A DNA stretch of 6,804 bases from an uncultured Selenomonas sp. (GTDB taxonomy: Bacteria; Bacillota; Negativicutes; Selenomonadales; Selenomonadaceae), in contig CAJPRR010000123.1 of NCBI GenBank assembly GCA_905373085.1, positions 1 to 6,804 on the forward strand. The letters are read 5' to 3'. Each line of letters starts with the position of its first letter. The stretch's first letter is position 1. Below the pieces are notes generated by a model that saw nothing but the letters and a program-made list of their open reading frames with translations, ran no database searches and had not been told where the DNA came from. Below are positions 1-5,331 of this stretch, piece by piece. The position numbers and the translations under genes were made by a program.

Positions 1-392
1 TGCAGGACAGCATCTACATGCAGATCGGCATCATCATGATCATCGGTCTGGCGGCGAAGAACGCGATCCTCATCGTCGAATTCGCGAAGGTGCGCGTCGA
101 CCGCGGCATGGAGCCGGTCAAGGCGGCGATCGAGGCGGCGGGCCTGCGCCTGCGTCCGATCCTCATGACGAGCTTCGCGTTCATCATCGGCTGCCTGCCG
201 CTTGCTCTCGCAACGGGCGCGGGCGCGTCTGCGAGAAACGGCATGGGCGTCGCCGTCGTCGGCGGCATGCTGTTTGCGACGATCCTCGGCGTGTTCCTGA
301 TCCCTGTGTTCTACGTCATTGTGGCATGGATTTCCGCAAAACTCGGCACGCTCAAGCAGGCAAAGAAGAAGACACCGCTCGATTATATGTGA
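1..392 (+). CDS. RND (HAE1/AcrB-type) efflux pump inner-membrane subunit, C-terminal fragment
   Basis: This is the last 129 codons of a resistance-nodulation-division transporter; the reading frame is open from base 3 and the gene starts outside the window. Such proteins are trimeric inner-membrane proton antiporters that pump drugs or other amphiphiles through a periplasmic adaptor and an outer-membrane channel. The visible part covers the last three membrane helices. It carries the family signature GLAAKNAILIVEFAK and the RLRPILMTS segment, which in E. coli AcrB contains the proton-relay residues Arg971 and Thr978; both are retained here. A Gly-rich helix (GVAVVGGMLFATILGVFLIPVFY) and a short basic tail ending in DYM follow. 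A hairpin terminator lies 32 bases after the stop, so this is probably the last gene of its operon. The substrate cannot be told from this piece. An outer-membrane pump component in a Firmicute-like context points to a diderm Negativicute. Confidence 0.95.
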   Translation, partial: QDSIYMQIGIIMIIGLAAKNAILIVEFAKVRVDRGMEPVKAAIEAAGLRLRPILMTSFAFIIGCLPLALATGAGASARNGMGVAVVGGMLFATILGVFLIPVFYVIVAWISAKLGTLKQAKKKTPLDYM

Positions 393-423
393 TAGTGTTG
401 GAAGATGCAGCTGCACTTCCGAA

Positions 424-455
424 AAAAGAAGCCGTCCTGCGGGGCGGCTTCTTTT
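424..455 (+). terminator. Rho-independent terminator after the RND gene
   Basis: GAAGCCGTCC (428-437) pairs with GGGCGGCTTC (442-451) through one U-G pair and a 4-base loop, TGCG. The stem is extended by A424-427/T452-455. The T-run makes it an intrinsic terminator for the RND operon. The A-run on the left arm means it could also work on the other strand, although no minus-strand gene approaches it. Confidence 0.9.
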
Positions 456-483
456 CACGTAAACTATACATACAAATGTTCGC

Positions 484-517
484 TTCAATAGCGCGAGACG
501 GCAAAATATGATATGCT
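484..517 (+). promoter_or_regulatory. Candidate promoter of the small toxin-like ORF
   Basis: TATGAT (507-512) lies 17 bases after a weak -35-like TTCAAT (484-489). An overlapping alternative is TGATATGCT (509-517), an extended -10 of the TGnTATnnT type. Either would start transcription near 519-524 and give a leader of about 40-45 nt before the GTG start. The -35 match is poor, so the exact start is uncertain, but this is the only reasonable sigma-A-like site between the RND terminator and the small ORF. Confidence 0.5.
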
Positions 518-527
518 GTACAAGTTG

Positions 528-564
528 CCGCCCCTATACATGGCAATGGAAAGGGGGGTATCGG
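528..564 (+). promoter_or_regulatory. Leader hairpin that could hide the toxin ribosome binding site
   Basis: The only Shine-Dalgarno candidate for the 564 GTG is the unusual AAAGGGGGG run (550-558), 5 bases upstream of the start. CCGCCCC (528-534) can pair with GGGG (555-558) plus CGG (562-564), with TAT bulged, which would bury both the Shine-Dalgarno and the first base of the start codon. A competing pairing is ATAC (536-539) with GTAT (558-561). Sequestration of the ribosome site by a 5' stem-loop is a known feature of Fst-type toxin mRNAs. Here it is inferred from base pairing alone. Confidence 0.45.
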
Positions 565-580
565 TGTCAATCATCACATT
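558..580 (+). repeat. Split direct repeat, copy 1 (over the toxin start codon)
   Basis: Two blocks, GTATCGGT (558-565) and CAATCATCACATT (568-580), are separated by 2 bases. Together they run from the last G of the Shine-Dalgarno through the GTG start into codon 6 of the small ORF. Both blocks recur in the same order and orientation at 730-755. They correspond in position and logic to the DRa/DRb repeats of the pAD1 par locus, which provide the sites where antitoxin RNA pairs with toxin mRNA. Confidence 0.85.
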
Positions 581-671
581 CATTCTCTCCATCTTGGCTG
601 GCGTAATTGCCAATTACGTTAGCAAACGGCTCGATGAGAGGGAGACCGACGGCGATGAGCCTAGGGATTAA
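564..671 (+). CDS. Small hydrophobic peptide, candidate Fst/Ldr-like type I toxin
   Basis: This 35-residue peptide has a hydrophobic helix at residues 2-19 (SIITFILSILAGVIANYV) followed by a charged tail (SKRLDERETDGDEPRD). That is the architecture of Fst/Ldr-family type I toxins, which insert in the membrane. The junction VSKRLDERE resembles the ISRVLDEEDD junction of Fst as I remember it. The usual central proline and the tryptophan before the leucine are absent, so family membership is inferred, not proven. The GTG at 564 is chosen because a G-rich Shine-Dalgarno (553-558) sits 5 bases away. In-frame ATGs at 540 and 546 would add 8 or 6 residues but have no ribosome site. The start region lies inside a direct repeat that is complementary to a predicted minus-strand RNA, and a terminator follows 23 bases after the stop. 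The peptide could instead be a harmless small membrane protein, but the surrounding RNA architecture argues for a toxin. Confidence 0.65.
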   Translation: MSIITFILSILAGVIANYVSKRLDERETDGDEPRD

Positions 672-694
672 GCCCACCTGCAATAAGGGAACAG

Positions 695-726
695 AAAAGC
701 CCCCAAGGTGCAACTTGGGGGCTTTT
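695..726. terminator. Bidirectional terminator shared by toxin mRNA and antisense RNA
   Basis: A perfect 13-bp stem, AAAAGCCCCCAAG (695-707) with CTTGGGGGCTTTT (714-726), has a 6-base loop, GTGCAA. The A4 and T4 ends make it symmetrical, so it ends transcription from either side. It terminates the small-ORF mRNA on the + strand and the predicted antitoxin RNA on the - strand. A shared bidirectional terminator between convergent RNAs is the hallmark of par-type loci. I see no YUNR U-turn motif in either loop. Confidence 0.92.
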
Positions 727-729
727 CGT

Positions 730-755
730 GTATCGGTTATGACAATCATCACATT
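730..755 (+). repeat. Split direct repeat, copy 2 (5' part of the antisense RNA)
   Basis: GTATCGGT (730-737) and CAATCATCACATT (743-755) are identical to the blocks at 558-565 and 568-580, but with a 5-base gap instead of 2. This copy lies beyond the shared terminator and is read only by the minus-strand RNA. That is what gives the RNA complementarity to the toxin start region without overlapping it genetically. Confidence 0.85.
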
Positions 756-765
756 TGCCACTCGT

Positions 766-795
766 AGTATAGCATATTTCGCTAATCGTGTGCAA
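766..795 (-). promoter_or_regulatory. Strong minus-strand promoter for the antisense RNA
   Basis: On the minus strand, TTGCAC (-35, positions 795-790) is followed after 18 bases by TATACT (-10, positions 771-766). The preceding TGC makes it an extended -10, TGnTATACT. It is closer to consensus than the candidate toxin promoter, as expected for a short-lived antitoxin RNA made in excess. No minus-strand gene lies downstream, so the only evident product is the short RNA ending at 695. Confidence 0.8.
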
Positions 796-886
796 GTCGT
801 TTTTCCTGCGGACGACGACGCTTCGTGCGTTTCCCTGTGCTGCATATCTATTTTCTCCTAAAAATATGGGCGAAAGGGAAAATTTG

Positions 887-895
887 TGATAAGAT
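887..895 (+). promoter_or_regulatory. Candidate extended -10 promoter for the transporter operon
   Basis: TGATAAGAT (887-895) fits the extended -10 pattern TGnTAnnAT. No convincing -35 is seen at the usual spacing. Transcription would start near 902, leaving a leader of about 55 nt before the permease ATG. No other promoter-like site is evident between the antisense promoter and the gene. Confidence 0.4.
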
Positions 896-908
896 AGAAG
901 GGCAATCG

Positions 909-938
909 TCGGAGCGGCGCAAAAAGCGATGCTTCCGA
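909..938 (+). promoter_or_regulatory. Leader stem-loop upstream of the permease
   Basis: TCGGAGC (909-915) pairs with GCTTCCGA (931-938) with one bulged T. An inner CGC/GCG stem (918-920 with 926-928) closes an AAAAA loop. It ends 4 bases before the Shine-Dalgarno AAGGAG (943-948). It has no T-run, so it is not a terminator. It could be an mRNA-stabilising or protein-binding leader element, or have no role. It matches no riboswitch I recognise. Confidence 0.35.
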
Positions 939-956
939 AAATAAGGAGAGAAATCT

Positions 957-1601
957 ATGGAACAAATCATGGGGACGGCGCTCTTGATGACGGAGGGCGC
1001 ACAGATCACGCTGGAAATCTTCTGCGTGACGCTCCTCTTGTCGCTGCCCTTGGGACTTCTCGTCGCGCTCTGCCGCATATCGAAGCTCGGGCCGTTGCGC
1101 CTTCTGATGGAGTTCTACATCTGGCTCATGCGCGGCACGCCGCTGATGCTGCAGCTTCTCTTCGTCTACTTCGCCCTGCCGATGGTCGGCATACGTCTGC
1201 CCGACATCGCGGCGGCGCTGCTCGCGTTTACGCTCAACTATGCGGCGTACTTCGCGGAAATCTTCCGCGCGGGCATCCAGTCGATCGGGCGCGGGCAGTA
1301 TGAAGCGGCGAAGTCGCTCGGCATGACGTACACGCAGACGATGCGGCGCATCATCGTGCCGCAGATGATCCGCCACGTCCTGCCGCCCGTGAGCAACGAG
1401 ACGATCAACCTCGTCAAGGATACGTCGCTCATCTACATCCTGGCGATGAACGATCTCCTGCGCGTGGCACGTACGATCGTCCAGCGCGAGTTCGACATGA
1501 CGCCGTTCTTCGTGGCGGCTGTCTTCTATCTCGCGATGACGTTCGTTCTGACGTGGGGATTCAAGAAATTGGAGGCGTACTATGGCAAGTACGATGAATG
1601 A
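957..1601 (+). CDS. Polar amino-acid ABC transporter permease (HisM/GlnP type)
   Basis: This 214-residue inner-membrane subunit belongs to an uptake ABC transporter for polar amino acids (the HisMQ/GlnP/TcyB family). It provides the membrane pore, normally as a homodimer or with a sister permease. The N-terminal half has the family motif RGTPL (59-63). The cytoplasmic EAA loop, EAAKSLG (116-122) leading to RRIIVPQ (130-136), docks onto the ATPase. Membrane helices are apparent at roughly 15-39, 65-80, 83-103 and 185-203. The length is normal for the family. The ATG at 957 has AAGGAG at 943-948, spaced 8 bases. The gene overlaps the ATPase gene by 20 bases, so the two are translationally coupled. 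No periplasmic binding protein gene is adjacent. The substrate (for example cystine, glutamine or arginine) cannot be assigned from the sequence. Confidence 0.93.
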   Translation: MEQIMGTALLMTEGAQITLEIFCVTLLLSLPLGLLVALCRISKLGPLRLLMEFYIWLMRGTPLMLQLLFVYFALPMVGIRLPDIAAALLAFTLNYAAYFAEIFRAGIQSIGRGQYEAAKSLGMTYTQTMRRIIVPQMIRHVLPPVSNETINLVKDTSLIYILAMNDLLRVARTIVQREFDMTPFFVAAVFYLAMTFVLTWGFKKLEAYYGKYDE

Positions 1602-2358
1602 GCCGGCAATTCGCATGCACGGCATCCATAAGAGCTTCGGGGCGAACGAGGTGCTGCGCGGCATCGACCTCGCAGCCCAACGCGGCGAGACGCTTTCCAT
1701 CATCGGGCCTTCAGGCTCGGGCAAGTCGACGCTGCTTCGCTGCATCAATCGCTTGGAAGACATCGACAAGGGTTCGATCGAGATCGACGGGGACTTCCTC
1801 GCTGCAGAGAACGATTCCGGTCATACGGAGTATGCAGCGAGCGGGAAATGCCGCGCCCTTCTGTTGAAGATGGGCATGGTCTTTCAGCAGTTCAACCTCT
1901 TCCCGCACATGACGGTGCTGCAGAATCTATTGGAGGCGCCTGTCGAGGTCAAGGGCATGAAGCGCGAGGAAATCCTGCCGACGGCGGAGGAGCTTCTCCG
2001 AAAGGTCGGGCTTTTCGACAAGCGCGACGCCTACCCTGCACGCCTTTCGGGCGGGCAGCAGCAGCGCGTCGCCATCGCGCGCGCGCTTGCCATGCGGCCT
2101 GAGATCATGCTGTTCGACGAGCCGACGTCGGCGCTCGACCCCGAGCTTACGGGCGAGGTCTTGAAGACGATGCGCGAGCTGGCGGCGGAGCGCATGACGA
2201 TGGTCGTCGTGACGCATGAGATGGCGTTCGCGCGTGAGGTGTCACAGCAAGTGGTGTTCATGGCGGACGGTACGATCGTGGAGCAGGGGAAGCCCCGAGA
2301 CCTTTTCCAACGGCCGCAGGAGGAGCGCACGCAGGCGTTCCTGCGCAACATGCTTTGA
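1582..2358 (+). CDS. Polar amino-acid ABC transporter ATP-binding protein (GlnQ/HisP type)
   Basis: This 258-residue cytoplasmic ATPase powers the permease encoded just before it. All nucleotide-binding motifs are intact: Walker A GPSGSGKST (42-50), Q-loop VFQQFNLFPH (100-109), signature LSGGQQQR (155-162), Walker B IMLFDE (175-180), D-loop SALD and the H-loop histidine in VTHEM (His202). The FNLFPHMTVLQN stretch is typical of the polar amino-acid subfamily. Between the beta-strand at about 66-70 and the Q-loop, the segment of about 20 residues DFLAAENDSGHTEYAASGKC is longer than in E. coli GlnQ, as I recall that protein. The ATG at 1582 is preferred over the in-frame ATG at 1594 because GGAGG (1571-1575) is spaced 6 bases from it. 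The start lies inside the end of the permease gene, and the amidase gene follows 21 bases after the stop. Confidence 0.95.
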   Translation: MASTMNEPAIRMHGIHKSFGANEVLRGIDLAAQRGETLSIIGPSGSGKSTLLRCINRLEDIDKGSIEIDGDFLAAENDSGHTEYAASGKCRALLLKMGMVFQQFNLFPHMTVLQNLLEAPVEVKGMKREEILPTAEELLRKVGLFDKRDAYPARLSGGQQQRVAIARALAMRPEIMLFDEPTSALDPELTGEVLKTMRELAAERMTMVVVTHEMAFAREVSQQVVFMADGTIVEQGKPRDLFQRPQEERTQAFLRNML

Positions 2359-2379
2359 GGTTTGACAGGAGGGTTTCGC

Positions 2380-3573
2380 ATGAACGTGTCGTTTCGTTGG
2401 CTTTTCTTTTTCGTTTTCGCTGCAGGCGCTTTTTTCTTGAGCTTCTTGTCATCTCCGACGGTGCAGGCGGCGCCTTTGGCTCAGATCAAGAACGTGCGCG
2501 TTCATGCGGACAAGGAGAAGGTGCGCATCGTCGTCGATGCGGACGGCGAGGTTGACTACAAGTCGATGACGCTCGCCTCGCCCGGACGCGTCGTCGTCGA
2601 CCTCTCAGGCGCACGTCTCTCGCCTTCCGTTGCAAAGAGCCGGGAGATCGAGAGCCGGTTCGCGACGAAGGTGCGCCTCGGGCAGTTCAATCCGACTACG
2701 GTGCGCATCGTCGTGGAGACGGAGATGTACAAGAGCAGAAGCAATTACGACGTGTTCTCCTTGGAAGGCGGCTCTGTGCCGTACCGCGTGGTCATGGACT
2801 TCGGCAATCTTTCGGGCAGCGCGGGCAGTACATCCTCCGCAGGCGGAACTTCTTCGGGCGGTTCGAACATCGACTTCGAGCGAGGGGTGAACCCGTCGGG
2901 CGAGATGGAGACTGCGGAGGGAGCGGATGATGCGTCTTCTGCAGGGGCGGCCTCCGTGCCGGCGCGGCCGAGAAGCCAAAGCAGCGCAGCGCCGGGCATC
3001 GACGGCAAGCGCATCGTCCTCGATCCCGGACACGGCGGCAGCGACACGGGCGCCATCGGGCCTACGGGCGTGACGGAAAAAAGCATCGCGCTCCGCATCG
3101 CGAAAAGGCTCAAGGTTCTCTTGGAAGCCGAGGGCGCGGAGGTCATTTTGACGCGCACGGAGGACACGGAAGTTTCGCCGAAGAAGGCACAGGCGACGGA
3201 TGTGGAGGAACTGCAGGCTCGCTGCGACATCGCGAATCAAAATTCGGCGGACATCTTCCTCAGCATACATCTCGACGCTTTCTCAGGGCCTGAAGCGCAC
3301 GGCACGACGGGCTACTACTACGAGATGGGATCGGCTGACAGCAGGCGGCTTGCCGACTGCATCAAGCGCGGCGTGCTGCGCCGCCTCGGCACGTTCGACC
3401 GCGGCACGAAGCCGTGCGCCTTCTATGTGTGCCGCCATACGGATATGCCCGCGACGCTCTTGGAGACGGCCTTTGTTTCCAATCCGCGCGAAGAGCAGAT
3501 GATGAATTCAGAGGAGGGCGTGGAGAATGCCGCGCAGGGCATCGCGGCAGGAATTGCCGAATATTTCCAATGA
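2380..3573 (+). CDS. Secreted AMIN-domain N-acetylmuramoyl-L-alanine amidase (Amidase_3)
   Basis: This 397-residue exported cell-wall hydrolase should cleave the amide bond between N-acetylmuramic acid and L-alanine in peptidoglycan, acting in daughter-cell separation or wall remodelling. A signal peptide (about 1-30, ending TVQA) is followed by an AMIN domain (about 33-143), which targets such enzymes to the envelope or septum. A Ser/Gly/Ala-rich linker (about 144-206) leads to a zinc-dependent Amidase_3 domain (about 208-397). The expected zinc ligands are His218 (DPGHGG), Glu233 (TEKS) and His297 (SIHLD), with catalytic Glu362 in ETAFVSN, so the enzyme looks active. The layout is like that of AmiC. 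The ATG at 2380 has AGGAGG (2367-2372) 7 bases away. An upstream in-frame TTG at 2362 is rejected because it would put charge-poor residues before the signal peptide and lacks a ribosome site. It is co-directional with the transporter, 21 bases after it. Confidence 0.94.
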   Translation: MNVSFRWLFFFVFAAGAFFLSFLSSPTVQAAPLAQIKNVRVHADKEKVRIVVDADGEVDYKSMTLASPGRVVVDLSGARLSPSVAKSREIESRFATKVRLGQFNPTTVRIVVETEMYKSRSNYDVFSLEGGSVPYRVVMDFGNLSGSAGSTSSAGGTSSGGSNIDFERGVNPSGEMETAEGADDASSAGAASVPARPRSQSSAAPGIDGKRIVLDPGHGGSDTGAIGPTGVTEKSIALRIAKRLKVLLEAEGAEVILTRTEDTEVSPKKAQATDVEELQARCDIANQNSADIFLSIHLDAFSGPEAHGTTGYYYEMGSADSRRLADCIKRGVLRRLGTFDRGTKPCAFYVCRHTDMPATLLETAFVSNPREEQMMNSEEGVENAAQGIAAGIAEYFQ

Positions 3574-3625
3574 AATGGGATGCGTTCGCTGCGATGGGAA
3601 AGCCGTCTTGAGAAAGGAAGACTTC

Positions 3626-4633
3626 ATGGATAAGAAGGCAGGGCTTGATGGAATCCCGGCGGGAGGCAAGGAGCGCGGCGGCCTTATGGAACACGGCGGC
3701 GGTCTGCTGCGCTTTCTCAAGCCGACGCGCTCCGCGCTCTCCGTGCTCGTCGTGGAAAGTCCCGCCTATCTGCCGAAACTGCGCGAGATGATGCCCGCTG
3801 CCGCTCTCTTCGCCGTGACGGCGGAGCTGGATGACGTCGATGCGCCCGAATTGCAGGGTCTGGACGTCTCTTGGTCTTTCCTCGACTACCGCGATACGCC
3901 CCTGCCGTTTAAGAGAGAGAGCTTCGACTATATCCTCGCTGACCGCTGTCTGGAAACGGCGGGAAATCCGCAGGACATCGCCGCAGGGTTTGGCCTTTTT
4001 CTGCGGCCGACGGGCTGTCTTTTGACAAGCTTCTTGAATGTGCGCCATTGGAGCGTCATCGAGGATCTGCGCGACGGGCACTTCTACGCGATCGTGCGCC
4101 GTCTCTTCGCCCTGCCCGAGATGGAGACGCTGCTCGCGGCCTCCTTCTATAAGGAAGTTTCTTTTCTTCCCGTATGGCGCGAAGCGCCGCAGGGCGTGAT
4201 CGAGCGGCTGGAGGCGGCGGGGTTTGAAAATCCCGGGCGCGATCTGGAAGCGAAGTTCTGGCTCTGCCGTGCGCGGCGCACCTCGGACGAGGTGGCGCCT
4301 CTGAAGGAGTGCTTCACGCCCGCCGTACGCCGAACGCTCGTGACGCTCCTGCGCCGTTTGGAATACGGCATCGAAGTGGAAGAAAATGCGGCGGCTCTCT
4401 GGCAGCTCTACCTTGAAGAGGGAATCTTTCCCGAATATCTGCTGGACTTTGCCGCGCAGACCATCGTGCATCAGAGGGATCTCCTGCGCGTGCTCCTGCA
4501 GACGGCAGGGCCGCAGCTGGCAGGAGAAATAGCCGAGGCGGCACAGCGCAGGCTTCCGCGCGGCGAAGTGCGGGACATCCTGCAGGGATTTGCGGCAAAA
4601 AGCGTGAAAGGAGCGGCGAAAGATGAAGGATGA
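3626..4633 (+). CDS. Methyltransferase-fold protein of the glycosylation cassette, SAM loop degenerate
   Basis: This 335-residue cytoplasmic protein has an N-terminal half resembling a class I SAM-dependent methyltransferase. Strand 1 is VLVVESPAYL (40-49). An acidic segment, ELDD, lies at 67-70. The Methyltransf_11-like stretch LPFKRESFDYILADRCLE covers 93-110, then FLRPTGCLLTSF (125-136), and LEAAGFE (195-201) sits near the domain end. The glycine-rich SAM-binding loop (GxGxG) expected after strand 1 is replaced by ESPAY, so catalysis is doubtful. The C-terminal 120 residues are helical and charged, without a domain I recognise. The ATG at 3626 is chosen for AAAGGAAG (3613-3620). The frame is open upstream to 3527 inside the amidase gene but without a ribosome site. 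It overlaps the glycosyltransferase gene by 11 bases. It could be an enzyme that modifies a sugar or protein, or a non-catalytic partner of the glycosyltransferases. Confidence 0.75.
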   Translation: MDKKAGLDGIPAGGKERGGLMEHGGGLLRFLKPTRSALSVLVVESPAYLPKLREMMPAAALFAVTAELDDVDAPELQGLDVSWSFLDYRDTPLPFKRESFDYILADRCLETAGNPQDIAAGFGLFLRPTGCLLTSFLNVRHWSVIEDLRDGHFYAIVRRLFALPEMETLLAASFYKEVSFLPVWREAPQGVIERLEAAGFENPGRDLEAKFWLCRARRTSDEVAPLKECFTPAVRRTLVTLLRRLEYGIEVEENAAALWQLYLEEGIFPEYLLDFAAQTIVHQRDLLRVLLQTAGPQLAGEIAEAAQRRLPRGEVRDILQGFAAKSVKGAAKDEG

Positions 4634-5306
4634 GAGGGCGATCGCCTTCATCACCTGCGTCAACGACGAGGCATGGTACGCCGAGTGCTTGCTCTACCTG
4701 CGTCATCTGCATTTGCCCGAGGGATTTCGCGCCGAGTGCATCGCCGTGCGCGGCGCCTCGTCGATGGCGGCGGGCTACAACGAGGGCATGGCTAAGTCGA
4801 GGGCGCGCTACAAAGTCTACCTGCATCAGGACACGCTGCTCGTCAAAAAGGATTTTCCACAGGCGATGTTGAATATCTTTGCAGATGAGAGCATCGGCAT
4901 GATCGGCGTCATCGGCTGCCGTTCGCTGCCCGAAAGCGGCGTGTGGTGGGACGGGCTTCGCTGCTATGGGCGCGTGCTTCATGCGTGCGAGGCGGAGAGC
5001 ATTGTCGACACGCGCATGAAGGAGCCGGACGGCGAGAGCATCGACGTCGAGGCGGCGGACGGACTCTTCCTTGCGACGCAGTACGACGTGCCTTGGCGCG
5101 AAGATCTCTTCACGGGCTGGCATCTCTACGACACGTCGCAGTGCAAAGAGTTCTCCAGGCGCGGCCTTCGGACGGTCGTGCCGAATCAGGAAGCGGGCTT
5201 CTGGTGCATCCACTGTCCCGTGGAAAAGCCTCTTGCCAAAAGCTATAAGGAGTATCAGCGGATTTTTCTCAAGGAGTATGGCGCGGAGCTTTGCCCGGAG
5301 GTATAG
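4623..5306 (+). CDS. Small GT-A-type glycosyltransferase (Glyco_tranf_2_5-like)
   Basis: This 227-residue predicted cytoplasmic glycosyltransferase belongs to the family-2-like group (Pfam Glyco_tranf_2_5 by recollection of its pattern). It shows the nucleotide-sugar-binding start IAFITCVND (7-15), the segment SSMAAGYNEGMAKSRARYK (46-64) and the HQD motif (68-70) in place of the DXD metal site. It also has the late signatures EAADGLFLAT (143-152) and FTGWHLYDTSQ (163-173) seen in this family. There are no membrane segments. The ATG at 4623 has AAAGGAG (4607-4613) 9 bases upstream and lies within the end of the preceding gene, implying coupled translation. Together with its neighbours it probably builds or extends a protein-linked glycan. 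The sugar donor and acceptor are unknown. Confidence 0.85.
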   Translation: MKDERAIAFITCVNDEAWYAECLLYLRHLHLPEGFRAECIAVRGASSMAAGYNEGMAKSRARYKVYLHQDTLLVKKDFPQAMLNIFADESIGMIGVIGCRSLPESGVWWDGLRCYGRVLHACEAESIVDTRMKEPDGESIDVEAADGLFLATQYDVPWREDLFTGWHLYDTSQCKEFSRRGLRTVVPNQEAGFWCIHCPVEKPLAKSYKEYQRIFLKEYGAELCPEV

Positions 5307-5331
5307 GCTGTTTTCTTGGAGCGTGTATTTT

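Larger units (their letters stand above)
695..759 (-). ncRNA. Predicted antisense antitoxin RNA (RNA II-like), about 65 nt
   Basis: Transcription from the minus-strand promoter at 766-795 should begin near 759 and end in the shared terminator, giving an RNA of about 65 nt, the size class of RNA II of the pAD1 par system. Its 5' half contains AATGTGATGATTG and ACCGATAC, perfect complements of the two blocks that flank and include the toxin mRNA start codon (568-580 and 558-565). Its 3' half is the terminator hairpin, whose loop complements the toxin terminator loop. It could therefore bind the toxin mRNA in trans at 21 bases in two blocks plus the terminator and block ribosome access. The RNA has no coding capacity. 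Existence and ends are predicted from the promoter and terminator only. Confidence 0.72.

Noticed and set aside
558..755. CRISPR array or insertion-sequence ends as the explanation for the repeated blocks
   Set aside because: There are only two copies with a terminator between them, in direct rather than inverted orientation, with no transposase or further repeats.
567..845. Minus-strand frame covering the antisense RNA region
   Set aside because: Transcription from the minus-strand promoter would stop at 695, inside this frame; the short RNA reads as non-coding.
607..861. Plus-strand frame running through the shared terminator
   Set aside because: It crosses a perfect terminator and an opposing promoter, and has no ribosome site or coherent protein pattern.
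796..880. Possible extra regulatory element between the antisense promoter and the transporter promoter
   Set aside because: I found no hairpin, repeat, start codon with ribosome site or operator-like palindrome that stands out.
858..1769. Long minus-strand open frame of about 300 codons opposite the permease
   Set aside because: It is the mirror of a well-supported ABC permease and ATPase; its translation is Arg/His-rich low complexity with no domain or ribosome site. GC-rich codon use creates such frames.
2362..2379. Upstream TTG start for the amidase
   Set aside because: The Shine-Dalgarno AGGAGG lies after this TTG and is correctly spaced for the ATG at 2380, which begins a standard signal peptide.
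3527..3625. ATG at 3527 as the start of the methyltransferase-like gene
   Set aside because: It lies inside the amidase gene with no ribosome site, whereas the ATG at 3626 has AAAGGAAG at good spacing.
3362..4663. Minus-strand open frame of 433 codons opposite the amidase and methyltransferase-like genes
   Set aside because: Composition is that of a shadow frame, and it spans two genes with clear + strand motifs and ribosome sites.
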